The notes beneath the pieces are model-generated. The model saw only the letters and a list, made by a program, of their open reading frames with translations, was not told where the DNA came from and searched no databases. A DNA stretch of 64,000 bases, from positions 2,478,501-2,542,500 of the forward strand of contig NZ_CP067136.1 of assembly GCF_028553785.1 (NCBI RefSeq). Direction: 5' to 3'. Position numbers and translations under genes: made by a program. Below are positions 28,417-37,313 of this stretch, piece by piece. Source of the DNA: Paracoccus fistulariae (GTDB taxonomy: Bacteria; Pseudomonadota; Alphaproteobacteria; Rhodobacterales; Rhodobacteraceae). Every line of letters starts with the position of its first letter. Position 1 is the first letter of the stretch.

Positions 28417-29094
28417 CTATTTGTCCCAGGACCGGATTTCGGCCTCCATCCATGTGCCATGGGCGGCATTGGGAAAGACGATCCAGTCATCGCCAAAGCG
28501 GTCGGCGTGATCATGGGTCAACTCGTGCTGCCGCTCTAACGGGACATTGGCGAAGGCGCCGTGGAAATCGTGCAGCGTATCGCCCAGTTGCAGGACGATC
28601 CTGTGATCGCGTTCGATGGCCGCGCGACGCTCGGCCTTGGGGGGGCCGAAAAGCTGGACGTGATCGGCATGGACCTGTGGCAGGCCAAGCCGGGACAGGG
28701 TGGCGATGGTGGCCAGCTTGTTTTCGTTGAACCGGTCCGAGACGTAGAAGATCGTCACGCCCAGCCGGTCGGCCAGATGAAAGAAATCGGCGGCACCCGG
28801 GATCAGATGGGGCTGCCCCTCTCTTTCCCAGGTCTTCCAGACCTCGACATGATCATGCTTGCCGTCCAGCGTCATCGCATGGGCCATGACGGCGGTATTA
28901 TCCAGAATCGTTTCGTCAATATCCGAGACGACGGCCAGACCCTGTCCCGTCCCATGTTCCTCGACTGCCGCCTTCAGGCGCAGCGTTGCCAGCGCGTAGC
29001 ATTGGCGTTGCAGGGCCTTCACCTCGGCCGAGCGCTGCTGATAGCGGATCGCCATCGCATGTTCGCGCGGATTTCGCCTGGTCTGGTCGGTCAT
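28417..29094 (-). CDS. HAD-superfamily acid phosphatase, lipoprotein e(P4)-like, without signal peptide
   Basis: A 225-residue class C acid phosphatase/5'-nucleotidase-type protein. Signature AVVSDIDETILDNTAVMA (about residues 53-70) gives the catalytic DxD motif (D57 and D59); FYVSDRFNENKLATI and LFGPPKAERRAAIE follow, and QLGDTLHDFHG is the HAD motif IV. Homologous e(P4) proteins carry a lipoprotein signal; this one begins MTDQTRRNPREHAMAIRYQQ with no signal or lipobox, so it is probably cytoplasmic. AAGGGGA precedes the ATG. No operon partner is visible. Confidence 0.82.
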   Translation of the reverse strand: MTDQTRRNPREHAMAIRYQQRSAEVKALQRQCYALATLRLKAAVEEHGTGQGLAVVSDIDETILDNTAVMAHAMTLDGKHDHVEVWKTWEREGQPHLIPGAADFFHLADRLGVTIFYVSDRFNENKLATIATLSRLGLPQVHADHVQLFGPPKAERRAAIERDHRIVLQLGDTLHDFHGAFANVPLERQHELTHDHADRFGDDWIVFPNAAHGTWMEAEIRSWDK

Positions 29095-29165
29095 GGAGGA
29101 TCCCCTTCGGTTGCGCGGCGGAGGCTAGGGCCGCCGCGCCGGAAGGTCAAATCACCCTTGCGGGC

Positions 29166-30410
29166 TCAGGCGGGCGCCGGTGCCAGACGGGCCGGGGCCT
29201 CGCGGATCGGCAGGTGGATCAGCGCGCTGAAGGCGCCGACGCCGACGCCGATCCACCAGACCAGGGTGTAATCGCCATAGACATCATACAGCATCCCGCC
29301 CAGCCAGACGCCAAGGAAGGCACCAAGCTGGTGGGACAGGAAGACGAAGCCGTAAAGCGTTCCCATATAGCGCAGGCCATAGATATAGGCGACCAGCCCC
29401 GAAGTCAGCGGCACCGTTGCCAGCCACAGCCCGCCCATGACCAGCGAGAAGATGATGACGCTGGTCGGGGTAATGGGCATCAGGATAAAGGTCGCGGCGG
29501 CGATGGTGCGCAGCGTATAGACACCCGCTAGCAGGTATTTCTTCGAATAGCGCTTGCCCAGCCAGCCCGCCAGGATCGAGCCCGCGACATTGGCCATCCC
29601 GATCAGCGAGATCGCCACCGCGCCAAGGGCCGAGGTGCTGGTGATGCCGATGCTGGCCAGCGTGCCCAGCGGGCTGATCGGGCCGCACATCTCGGTGATC
29701 ATGGCGGGGAAATGCGCGGTGATGAAGCCAAGCTGATAGCCGCAGGAAAAGAAGCCCGCGAAGATCATCATGTAGGACGGATCGCGAAAGGCGCGGTTCA
29801 GCACGCTGCCCATGCTTTCTTCCAGCTCTGACCGGGTGGCGGGTTTGCCATCGCCCAGCATCGGCAGGAAGAACAGGCAGCTGAGGACGATGACGCCGAA
29901 GATGATGAAGACAGCCTGCCATGTGTAAAAGGCCAGCAGGATCTCGGCCAGAGGCGCGCCGAAGACCTGCCCGGCAGAACCTGCGGCGGTGGCGATGCCC
30001 AGGGCAAGGCTGCGGTTCTCATCACTTGCCGCGCGTCCGACGATGGCCAGAATGACCCCGAACCCGGTCCCGGCGACGCCAAAGCCGACCATGATTTCCA
30101 AGAGCTGCATTCCGGCGGGCGTATTGGCATAGGCCGTCAGGATCAGGCCGCTGGAATACAGCAGCGCCCCCAGAATGATGGCCCAGCGATCCCCCCACTT
30201 TTCCGCCAGCGCCCCGAAGATGGGCTGCCCGATCCCCCAGGCCAGGTTCTGGATCGCAATTGCCAGCGAAAATTCTGCCCGAGGCCAGGCGAATTCTTCG
30301 GCAATCGGGATCTGGAACACGCCAAAGCTGGCGCGCAGGGCGAAGTTGATCAGAAGGATGAAACAGCCGCCGATCAGGACAGGCGTGAAGATACGTGATT
30401 GAGATGACAT
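29166..30410 (-). CDS. Major facilitator superfamily transporter
   Basis: A 414-residue transporter with about 12 hydrophobic segments. The start ATG at 30410 (MSSQSRIFTPVLIGG) is preferred over a TTG at 30428. The MFS loop 2-3 region reads GALAEKWGDRWAI, and the mirror loop in the second half reads GWLGKRYSKKYLLAG. Similarity in outline to oxalate/formate-type (OFA) monocarboxylate carriers is suggested by FGVFQIPIAEEFAWPRAEFS. The substrate is unknown. Confidence 0.82.
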   Translation of the reverse strand: MSSQSRIFTPVLIGGCFILLINFALRASFGVFQIPIAEEFAWPRAEFSLAIAIQNLAWGIGQPIFGALAEKWGDRWAIILGALLYSSGLILTAYANTPAGMQLLEIMVGFGVAGTGFGVILAIVGRAASDENRSLALGIATAAGSAGQVFGAPLAEILLAFYTWQAVFIIFGVIVLSCLFFLPMLGDGKPATRSELEESMGSVLNRAFRDPSYMMIFAGFFSCGYQLGFITAHFPAMITEMCGPISPLGTLASIGITSTSALGAVAISLIGMANVAGSILAGWLGKRYSKKYLLAGVYTLRTIAAATFILMPITPTSVIIFSLVMGGLWLATVPLTSGLVAYIYGLRYMGTLYGFVFLSHQLGAFLGVWLGGMLYDVYGDYTLVWWIGVGVGAFSALIHLPIREAPARLAPAPA

Positions 30411-30492
30411 GATACACCAGCTCGGCAAAATCAGAGCCTGCAGCGTTGACCCGTCATCTCGGGAAGATCAAGCCAGATATCGTGATGCGACA

Positions 30493-30523
30493 GATCAGCC
30501 GGGATGATGGATCGCGGCTGATC
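30493..30523. repeat. Inverted repeat between LolA-like and MFS genes
   Basis: GATCAGCC (30493-30500) and GGCTGATC (30516-30523) form an 8-bp perfect inverted repeat with a 15-base spacer, 83-113 bases before the MFS start. It could be a regulator site or a weak terminator for the LolA-like gene. The rest of the 139-base gap holds no gene. Confidence 0.4.
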
Positions 30524-30549
30524 GTGCAAATTATGCGATGTATTCCGGC

Positions 30550-31143
30550 CTATCTGCGGCGTTCGATCTCATTGCCGATATTGAAGCGCGAGGCAGGGAT
30601 CGAACCGACCGCGTTCAGCTCGCCCAGAATGACCGTGGTTTTCTTGCCCGCATCGTCGGTGACGACCCATTGGCGCAGCTGGGTCGGGCTGGAAAAGACC
30701 ATCTGGATATTTCCGTATTCGGGATGCTCGGGGTCCTGCGCGGTCACGACGGTCGCGTTTTTCGCCTCGGTATAGCCGGTGACCATATTCGCGCGGCCCA
30801 GATTCACATTCGCGTCCAGAATGATCGACAGCGGCGTTTTCGCCAGCGGATATTGCTGTGGCCCGCCCGAGGATTTCGGATCGAAGATCGCCACATTGCC
30901 GCCCGAGGCCAGCATCAGCGTATTGTCGTTATTATATTCGAACCGGGCGCGGCCCGGGCGCTGCAGATAGACCGTGCCGGTCGAAATCGTGCCGTCCGGG
31001 TTCACCTGGGTGAACTCCGACGTGACGGTGCGCAAGCTGTTGAGATAGCGTGAGATCTCGTTCAGCGGGATACGTTCTGCCAATGCCGGAAAGGCAAGAG
31101 CAAGGACAAGGGCGGGCGCAAGGGCGAGCGATCTGATGTTCAT
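30550..31143 (-). CDS. LolA-like outer-membrane lipoprotein carrier family protein
   Basis: A 197-residue periplasmic protein. The signal peptide is MNIRSLALAPALVLALAFPA, cut after ALA at about residue 22, then ERIPLNEISRYLNSLRTVTS. The mature part has the LolA pattern: EFTQVNPDGTISTGTVYLQR, PGRARFEYNNDNTLMLASGG, and VVTDDAGKKTTVILGEL. LolA-fold proteins carry lipoproteins across the periplasm, but some paralogues bind other lipids, so the exact cargo is open. ATG 31155 is an alternative start four codons earlier; neither has a well-spaced ribosome site. Confidence 0.78.
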   Translation of the reverse strand: MNIRSLALAPALVLALAFPALAERIPLNEISRYLNSLRTVTSEFTQVNPDGTISTGTVYLQRPGRARFEYNNDNTLMLASGGNVAIFDPKSSGGPQQYPLAKTPLSIILDANVNLGRANMVTGYTEAKNATVVTAQDPEHPEYGNIQMVFSSPTQLRQWVVTDDAGKKTTVILGELNAVGSIPASRFNIGNEIERRR

Positions 31144-31355
31144 GCGGCAGATCATATCCTTTTCGTTTCGTTATGCACATCACGATGCACGGATGGATGC
31201 AGGCCCGAACACTCGCGGATCTGTGACGGTTCCCGTGAACACGGCGGCTTGAATTCTGTTTCAGCCCGGCGGCGGTCCGGGACGGTTCAGGAACCCCTTT
31301 GAAACAGCCTGCGTTGGTCAGGCAACTATCCCTGTTTCAGAAGATGAGGAATGTC

Positions 31356-31955
31356 ATGAAATCTGGATTTATCGTTATGGCGGCTGTGGCAGGCATTGTT
31401 GCAACACCGGTCCTGGCGCAAAACAGCATGCCGGTTTCTGGCACCTATGAGTTCGATCCCGAACACAGCTCGATCACTTTCTCTTACCAGCACAATAACG
31501 GCATCGCAGAAAGCTATGGTCTGGTGCGCGAGATCCAGGGCAGGATCGTGCTTGATACGGAAAACCTGTCCAATTCCAGCGTCGAGGCCAGTTTTCCGCT
31601 GTCCAACTTGATGACCGTGGCACCTGCGCTGGACGAACACCTTCGCAGCGACGATTTCTTCAGTTCGCCGGATGGCTCCTCCATGATCAGCTTCACCTCG
31701 ACCGAGGTGATCCCGGATGGCGATCACGAGGCGGATGTGAAGGGCGATCTGACCATCAATGGCATCACCAGACCGGTGACGCTTGAGGCAGAGTTCAACA
31801 GCTATGGCGAAGGTGTCCCGACCGGCCGGATGACGGTGGGCTTTGACGGCGAGACGACGATCAAACGCACGGACTTCGACCTTGGCATGTTCGCGCCGGT
31901 CGTTGCCGATGAGGTCGAAATCAAGATCTCAGTCGAAGCGATGGCCGCAGAATAA
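31356..31955 (+). CDS. YceI family periplasmic protein
   Basis: A 199-residue exported protein with a lipocalin-like YceI fold, which binds isoprenoid-type lipids in characterised members. MKSGFIVMAAVAGIVATPVL is the signal peptide, cut after ALA-like VLA at about residue 21. The mature part has YEFDPEHSSITFSYQHNNGIAESYG, shown here as DPEHSSITFSYQH, then DEHLRSDDFF, KGDLTINGITRPVTLEAEF and TIKRTDFDLGM. All are typical of YceI. GAGGA lies six bases before the ATG. The 200-base gap upstream separates it from the divergent LolA-like gene. Confidence 0.88.
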   Translation: MKSGFIVMAAVAGIVATPVLAQNSMPVSGTYEFDPEHSSITFSYQHNNGIAESYGLVREIQGRIVLDTENLSNSSVEASFPLSNLMTVAPALDEHLRSDDFFSSPDGSSMISFTSTEVIPDGDHEADVKGDLTINGITRPVTLEAEFNSYGEGVPTGRMTVGFDGETTIKRTDFDLGMFAPVVADEVEIKISVEAMAAE

Positions 31956-31997
31956 GGCGCGACGGCAGGCAGCGGGCGGCGGCGCTTGCCCCTTTCG

Positions 31998-33227
31998 TCA
32001 CAGCGCGCGGCCCGTCAGCAGGCGCGGCATCGGCTCGACCGACAGGCCAGCCGCCTGCCGCATGAAGCCGCGACGCAGTGCCGGTATGGCGGTGACAAGG
32101 CCCATGCCGATGCCGCGCGCGGCTGACAGGATGGGGTTGTCGCTGCCAAACAGCCGGTTCACGCTGTCCATGCCAAGCGCAAGGCTGGTCGCGTCAAAGC
32201 GCCGCCAGGACTGATAGCGTTCCAGCACCAGTTCCGATCCGATATCCTCACCGCGCCTTGCGGCCTCGACCAGAACCTCGGCCAGGGCGGCGACATCGCG
32301 CAGGCCAAGGTTCAGCCCCTGACCCGCGACCGGATGCACACCATGCGCCGCATCGCCAACCAATGCGACACGCGGCGCGGCGTAGCGTTCGGCCAGCGAC
32401 AGGCTGAGCGGATAGGTGAAACGCGTCCCGGCCAACGAAATCTGCCCCAGATAGTCACCAAAGCGGGGCCGCAGGACGGTCAGGAAATCCTCGTCATTCA
32501 GCGCGGCGATGGCTTTGGCATTGCGGTTGGTCTCGGACCAGACGACGCTGCTGCGGTTTCCGGGCAGGGGCAGGATCGCCAGCGGCCCGGTGGCCATGAA
32601 ATATTGCTGCGCGATGCCGTGATGCGGTTCCTCATGCTCGATCGCCGTGACCAGCGCGGTCTGGCCGTAATCCCAGCCTTTGCGGGTGATCCCGGCTCGC
32701 CGGGCGACGGATGAGCCGCGCCCATCCGCGCCGATCAGCGCCCGCGCCGTCATCTGCCGCCCATCGGACAGATCGACGGTGACATGGGTTGCATAGACCT
32801 GATGCCCGGTGACGGCCAGACCCGGCAGATGGGTCACGGCATCGGACGCGGCCATGGCCGTCAGCAGCCTGCGATACAGAAAGCGATCTTCCAGCATATA
32901 GCCGACCGGGCCTTCTTCGATCTCGGCGCTGTCGAAATGCAGAAAGAAGGGCGCGGCACCCTGACCGGGCAGGCCCTGCGAGGCCTTGACCTGCAGGATC
33001 GGCTGCGAGGTGGGCGCGAGTTCCGGCCACAGCCCAAGCGCCGTCAGCAGCCGTTGCGAGGCGATGGCCAGCGCATAGGCGCGCCCGTCGAAATCATCGC
33101 CCGCCCGCGCATCCGCCGGGCGCGGATCGACCACGGCCACCGAAAGCCCGGCACCCGCCAGCGCCAGCGCCAGCGTCGGACCGTTCAGCCCGCCGCCCGC
33201 GATCAGAATATCGACATCGGTTTTCAT
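31998..33227 (-). CDS. UbiH/UbiF/COQ6 family FAD-dependent hydroxylase
   Basis: A 409-residue flavoprotein monooxygenase, most likely a ring hydroxylase of ubiquinone synthesis. The FAD loop ILIAGGGLNGPTLALAL is at residues 8-24, RAYALAIASQRLL is the UbiH-type segment near residue 50, and the second FAD motif VALVGDAAHGVHPVAGQGLNLGL is seen as GDAAHGVHPVAGQG (about 290-303). Which carbon it hydroxylates cannot be told. ATG 33239 is another start. It follows the SDR gene on the same strand and converges with yceI. Confidence 0.85.
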   Translation of the reverse strand: MKTDVDILIAGGGLNGPTLALALAGAGLSVAVVDPRPADARAGDDFDGRAYALAIASQRLLTALGLWPELAPTSQPILQVKASQGLPGQGAAPFFLHFDSAEIEEGPVGYMLEDRFLYRRLLTAMAASDAVTHLPGLAVTGHQVYATHVTVDLSDGRQMTARALIGADGRGSSVARRAGITRKGWDYGQTALVTAIEHEEPHHGIAQQYFMATGPLAILPLPGNRSSVVWSETNRNAKAIAALNDEDFLTVLRPRFGDYLGQISLAGTRFTYPLSLSLAERYAAPRVALVGDAAHGVHPVAGQGLNLGLRDVAALAEVLVEAARRGEDIGSELVLERYQSWRRFDATSLALGMDSVNRLFGSDNPILSAARGIGMGLVTAIPALRRGFMRQAAGLSVEPMPRLLTGRAL

Positions 33228-33276
33228 GGTCGCGATCATGCATGTGCAGCCGCCAAAGGCAATGCGGCGCGAAGCC

Positions 33277-34131
33277 TCAGCCCTCGGCTTTCAGAATGGC
33301 CTGCAATCCGCTGCGATAGTCGGGATAGCGCAGCGTGACCCCCAGATCCTGCCGGATGCGCCGGTTCGAGACGCGCTTGCTGTCCTGATAAAAGGACCGC
33401 GCCATGGCCGACATATCGGCGTCGTCGAAATCGACCGCCGGGGGGATCGGCAGGCCCAGCAATTCGGCGGCATAGGCGATCACGTCCTGCGGCGGCGCAG
33501 GATCATTGTCGCAGAGGTTATAGGCGGTGCCGGGCGCGGGCGCCTTGATCGAGGCCAGCAGAACCTGCGCAATATCCTCGGCATGAATACGGGAAAAGAC
33601 CTGACCCGGCTTGATGATCCGGCGGGCTGTGCCCTTGCGGACCTTTTCAAAGGGACCGCGACCGGGGCCATAGATCCCGGCAAGGCGAAAGATATGCAGC
33701 GGCAGACCGGCCTTATCGGCCAGGGCGCGCCAGTCGGCCTCGGCCCGGATGCGGGCCTGTCCACGCGGTCCGGACCCGTCCAGCACGCTGTCCTCATCGA
33801 CCCAACCCCCATCGCGGTCGCCATAAACGCCGGTGGTGGACAGATAGCCCAGCCAGCGCGGCGTGGCCTGTGCCAGCGCATCGCGGAAATCGGCAAGCAC
33901 CGGATCTCCACGTTCCAAATCAGGCGCGGCTGAGATCAGGATGCCATCCGCCCGCGCGATGGCCTGGCGCAGGCGATCCTCTGACCCCGGCCACAGCAGC
34001 GGCGTGGCCCCCGCCGCCGCAACGCGATCCGGATCGCTGCGGGTCGTGCCCGTGACATGCCATCCCTCTGCCCGCAGCAAGGGGGTCAGAAAACCTGCGC
34101 TATAGCCGTGACCGAAAACAAGAAATTCCAT
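33277..34131 (-). CDS. NAD-dependent epimerase/dehydratase family (SDR, YeeZ-like)
   Basis: A 284-residue extended short-chain dehydrogenase-like protein. The N-terminus MEFLVFGHGYSAGFLTPLLR has a modified GxGxxG loop (GHGYSAG), and YLSTTGVYGDRDGGWVDED carries the TTGVYG segment seen in YeeZ and similar proteins. FRLAGIYGPGRGPF and YNLCDNDPAPPQDVI follow. The catalytic Tyr is in GVYGD but a Lys three residues later is not evident, so the reaction is uncertain. It precedes the UbiH-like gene by 49 bases on the same strand. Confidence 0.78.
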   Translation of the reverse strand: MEFLVFGHGYSAGFLTPLLRAEGWHVTGTTRSDPDRVAAAGATPLLWPGSEDRLRQAIARADGILISAAPDLERGDPVLADFRDALAQATPRWLGYLSTTGVYGDRDGGWVDEDSVLDGSGPRGQARIRAEADWRALADKAGLPLHIFRLAGIYGPGRGPFEKVRKGTARRIIKPGQVFSRIHAEDIAQVLLASIKAPAPGTAYNLCDNDPAPPQDVIAYAAELLGLPIPPAVDFDDADMSAMARSFYQDSKRVSNRRIRQDLGVTLRYPDYRSGLQAILKAEG

Positions 34132-34226
34132 GACGGCACGGTAACGAAATCAGCCTGCCTGCACCAGACGCTTGCTTGCCTTCGCCGGTGCTGGCAGTTT
34201 CACGTCAATCAGAAGGAAGATCATTG

Positions 34227-35714
34227 ATGGATACGGATTCCCGTTTTCTGCCGGTCAAGACGCCCGAACCGGTCGCCCGCGAACAATTCACCGATCCCCG
34301 TGCCGCCGTGAAGCGCCTGCAAGAGCTGTATTCAGAGGCGACCGAATTTCTGGTCACCCGCTTTGTCAGCATGATCGAGGGGCAGCAGCCCACGGCGCGC
34401 TATCGCGCCTTTTACCCGGAAATTCGCCTGACGGTGAACACGCATCCGAACGTGGATTCGCGCCTGTCTTTCGGCCATGTGGTCGAGCCGGGCAGCTATG
34501 TCGCGACCATCACCCGCCCGGATCTGTTTCAGCATTACCTGATCGAGCAGATCGGCCTGCTGATCAAGAATCACGGCGTTCCGGTGACGGTCAGTTTCAG
34601 CGACACCCCGATGCCGGTCCATTTCGCCGTGGCCGCCCAGACCGATGAGCTGGCCGTGCCGCAGGAAGGCGTGCTGGAATTTTCGCTGCGCGATGTCTTT
34701 GACGTTCCGGACCTGCGGACCATGAACGACGATATCGTCAATGGCGTGGCCGAGGATCTGGCCGATGGCGCGCAATATCTGTCGGCTTTCACGGCGCAGC
34801 GGATCGACTATTCGCTGGCGCGGCTGCAGCATTACACGGCCACCGCGGCCGAGCATTTCCAGAATTTCGTGCTGTTCACGAACTATCAGTTTTATGTCGA
34901 CGAATTCGAAGCCTATGCCCGCCGCATGCTGGCCGATCCGGACAGCGGCTATACCGGCTTTGTCGCGCCCGGAAATCAAGAGATTACCGGACCCGATCAG
35001 GAATTGCCGGTTCTGGCAAAGATGCCGCAAATGCCGACCTATCACCTCAAGCGCAAGGACGGGCAGGGGATCACGCTGGTCAATATCGGCGTCGGCCCCT
35101 CGAATGCGAAAACCGCGACCGATCACATCGCGGTGCTGCGTCCCCATGCCTGGTTGATGGTTGGCCATTGCGCCGGTCTGCGCAACAGTCAGCGGCTTGG
35201 CGATTTCGTGCTGGCCCATGCCTATCTGCGCGAGGATCACGTGCTGGACGACGATCTGCCGGTTTGGGTGCCAATCCCGCCCCTGGCCGAGGTGCAGGTG
35301 GCGCTGGAAGAGGCGGTTGCCGAAGTCACCAAGCTGGAAGGCTTCGAACTGAAGCGCATCATGCGCACGGGCACCGTCGCCACGATCGACAACCGCAACT
35401 GGGAGTTGCGCGACCATTCCGGCCCGGTGCACCGCCTGTCGCTGTCGCGCGCCGTCGCGCTGGATATGGAAAGCGCCACCATCGCCGCGAATGGCTTCCG
35501 TTTCCGCGTGCCCTATGGCACCTTGCTTTGCGTCAGCGACAAGCCCCTGCATGGCGAATTGAAGCTGCCCGGCATGGCCACGGATTTCTATCGTACACAG
35601 GTCGCGAACCATCTGTTGATCGGGATCCGGGCGATGGAAAAACTGCGCGAAATGCCGCTTGAACGCATCCATTCGCGAAAATTGCGCTCATTCAGCGAAA
35701 CAGCATTTCTTTGA
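34227..35714 (+). CDS. amn: AMP nucleosidase
   Basis: Amn cleaves AMP to adenine and ribose 5-phosphate, helping control the adenylate pool. The 495-residue protein has the amn-type N-terminal domain (FLVTRFVSMIEGQQPTARYR) and a C-terminal purine-phosphorylase-like domain with NIGVGPSNAKTATDHIAVL, MVGHCAGLRNSQRLGDFV and ALDMESATIAANGFRFRVPYG. The last one is the nucleoside-binding DMES motif. AAGGAAG precedes the ATG at 34227; an in-frame start at 34176 is less likely. It stands alone between the SDR gene and the HU gene. Confidence 0.93.
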   Translation: MDTDSRFLPVKTPEPVAREQFTDPRAAVKRLQELYSEATEFLVTRFVSMIEGQQPTARYRAFYPEIRLTVNTHPNVDSRLSFGHVVEPGSYVATITRPDLFQHYLIEQIGLLIKNHGVPVTVSFSDTPMPVHFAVAAQTDELAVPQEGVLEFSLRDVFDVPDLRTMNDDIVNGVAEDLADGAQYLSAFTAQRIDYSLARLQHYTATAAEHFQNFVLFTNYQFYVDEFEAYARRMLADPDSGYTGFVAPGNQEITGPDQELPVLAKMPQMPTYHLKRKDGQGITLVNIGVGPSNAKTATDHIAVLRPHAWLMVGHCAGLRNSQRLGDFVLAHAYLREDHVLDDDLPVWVPIPPLAEVQVALEEAVAEVTKLEGFELKRIMRTGTVATIDNRNWELRDHSGPVHRLSLSRAVALDMESATIAANGFRFRVPYGTLLCVSDKPLHGELKLPGMATDFYRTQVANHLLIGIRAMEKLREMPLERIHSRKLRSFSETAFL

Positions 35715-35863
35715 CCTAGCGTCACCCGGCATGCAAAACGCAGGAATTCGCTGGAAAGGCGAAAAATGCTTGATCTGCCGGGCAAAACCGTGTGTAGCAG
35801 GCCCTATGCCGCAAACGGCGCTATTTGTGGGCCCACGAAAACAGGGCAAGAGGAGACAGATAT

Positions 35864-36163
35864 ATGGCTACGCCTTCCGCAAAACCGATGACCAAGACTC
35901 AACTGGTCGCGACCCTGGCCGAGGAAATGGGCTCGGACAAGAAAACCGCAACTGCCGCGCTGGACGCTATCGCAGCGGTTGTAACCCGTGAAGTCGCCGG
36001 TGGTGGCGCAGTGACCCTGCCGGGCATCGGCAAAGTCGCTTGCCGCGCACGCCCCGAGCGTCAGGTCCGCAACCCGCAGACCCAGGAAATGATGACCAAG
36101 CCGGCTGACAAGCAGGTGAAGGTGACTGTTGCGAAGGCTCTGAAAGACAGCGTCAACAGCTGA
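35864..36163 (+). CDS. HU family DNA-binding protein
   Basis: A 99-residue histone-like protein that bends and compacts DNA. MATPSAKPMTKTQLVATLAE is followed by the HU core: DKKTATAALDAIAAVVTREV, GAVTLPGIGKVACRARPER and the arm segment RNPQTQEMMTKPADKQVKV. Compared with textbook HU, it begins with an extra AT-PSAKP stretch, and the arm reads RNPQTQEMM instead of RNPQTGE. AGAGGAGA precedes the ATG at 35864. It is followed by a terminator. The 149-base gap upstream holds no clear promoter. Confidence 0.93.
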   Translation: MATPSAKPMTKTQLVATLAEEMGSDKKTATAALDAIAAVVTREVAGGGAVTLPGIGKVACRARPERQVRNPQTQEMMTKPADKQVKVTVAKALKDSVNS

Positions 36164-36188
36164 TCGCCCAGCACCATCGCATGGATCA

Positions 36189-36215
36189 GGCCGTACCATC
36201 TGGTGCGGCCTTTTT
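36189..36215 (+). terminator. Rho-independent terminator of the HU gene
   Basis: GGCCGTACC (36189-36197) pairs with GGTGCGGCC (36202-36210), with one G-T pair and loop ATCT, followed by five T. A strong intrinsic terminator 26 bases after the HU stop. Confidence 0.9.
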
Positions 36216-36407
36216 CTGTTGGCGCGGATGGCGTCGCACGACCTGCCCGGCACCGCAGCGCCATCAGCCGCGTCCGATGAACGGCGCCCCCGCAGCCTGA
36301 TCCGGCAAGGCCGCTTTCCTGCATGGCTGGCTTTCGCCTTTTGCGCCTTTAAGCCGCCAGACCTCTCTGCTAGCCATATCGTATCTTTCGAAAAAAAAGG
36401 GGCGGAG

Positions 36408-37313
36408 ATGGATATTCGCGCGATCCTGATGGGTCTGGTCTTTGCGATCATGTGGGCCTCTGCCTTTACCTCGACCCGGATGATCGTGACCGAAATCCCG
36501 CCGCTGATGGCGCTGGCGCTGCGATTTGCACTGTCTGGCGGGATCGCGGTGTTGATCGCGCTGGCCTTGGGACAGACCTGGCGCAGCATGACGCGCAATC
36601 AATGGCGCGCGGTGATCGTCCTGGGCCTGTGCCAAAACGCGCTTTATCTGGGGTTGAACTGGATCGCGATGCAATGGATCGAGGCCGGGCTCGCCTCGAT
36701 CATCGCGGCGACGATGCCGTTGATGGTGGCCTTTATCGGCTGGGTCGCGATGGGCGAGCGGCTGCGGCCCCTGGGCGTCGCCGGTCTGTCATTGGGGCTG
36801 ATCGGCGTCGCGATCATCATGGGCGCGCGCCTGCAAGGGGGCAGTGATCCGGTGGGGATCGCGCTGTGCTTCCTTGCCGCGCTGGCGCTGGCCGTGGCGA
36901 CGCTCAGCGTGCGGGGGGCCAGTGCGGGCGGCAATGTGATGATGATCGTCGGCCTGCAGATGCTGGTCGGGGCGGTGACGCTGGCCATCATCTCTCCGCT
37001 GGTCGAGACATGGTATATCAGCCTTGAGCCGGGACTGGTGCTGGCCTTCCTGTACACCGTGCTGGTTCCCGGACTTGCGGCCACATGGGTCTGGTTCCTG
37101 CTGGTCGAACGGATCGGGGCCGTGCGTGCCGCCACCTTCCATTTCCTGACGCCCTTCTTCGGGGTGGCCATCGGCGCCGCGCTGTTGGGGGAACAGCTGG
37201 GCGCCGGTGACGTGCTTGGCGTCGGGATCATCATGGTCGGTATTCTGGCGGTTCAGCTGTCCAAGGCCCCCACGGCAAAGGTGCCGCCGGTCAAGCGCCC
37301 GCCACCCAGCTGA
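36408..37313 (+). CDS. EamA/DMT family permease
   Basis: A 301-residue drug/metabolite transporter with about ten hydrophobic segments in two EamA repeats. It starts MDIRAILMGLVFAIMWASAF, then TRMIVTEIPPLMALALRFAL, and the second repeat ends VLVPGLAATWVWFLLVERIG and LTPFFGVAIGAALLGEQLG. The substrate is unknown. AAGGGGCGGAG lies just before ATG 36408. An in-frame start at 36219 lies beside the HU terminator and adds a hydrophilic stretch, so it is not used. The stop abuts the GST stop as TGATCA. Confidence 0.85.
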   Translation: MDIRAILMGLVFAIMWASAFTSTRMIVTEIPPLMALALRFALSGGIAVLIALALGQTWRSMTRNQWRAVIVLGLCQNALYLGLNWIAMQWIEAGLASIIAATMPLMVAFIGWVAMGERLRPLGVAGLSLGLIGVAIIMGARLQGGSDPVGIALCFLAALALAVATLSVRGASAGGNVMMIVGLQMLVGAVTLAIISPLVETWYISLEPGLVLAFLYTVLVPGLAATWVWFLLVERIGAVRAATFHFLTPFFGVAIGAALLGEQLGAGDVLGVGIIMVGILAVQLSKAPTAKVPPVKRPPPS

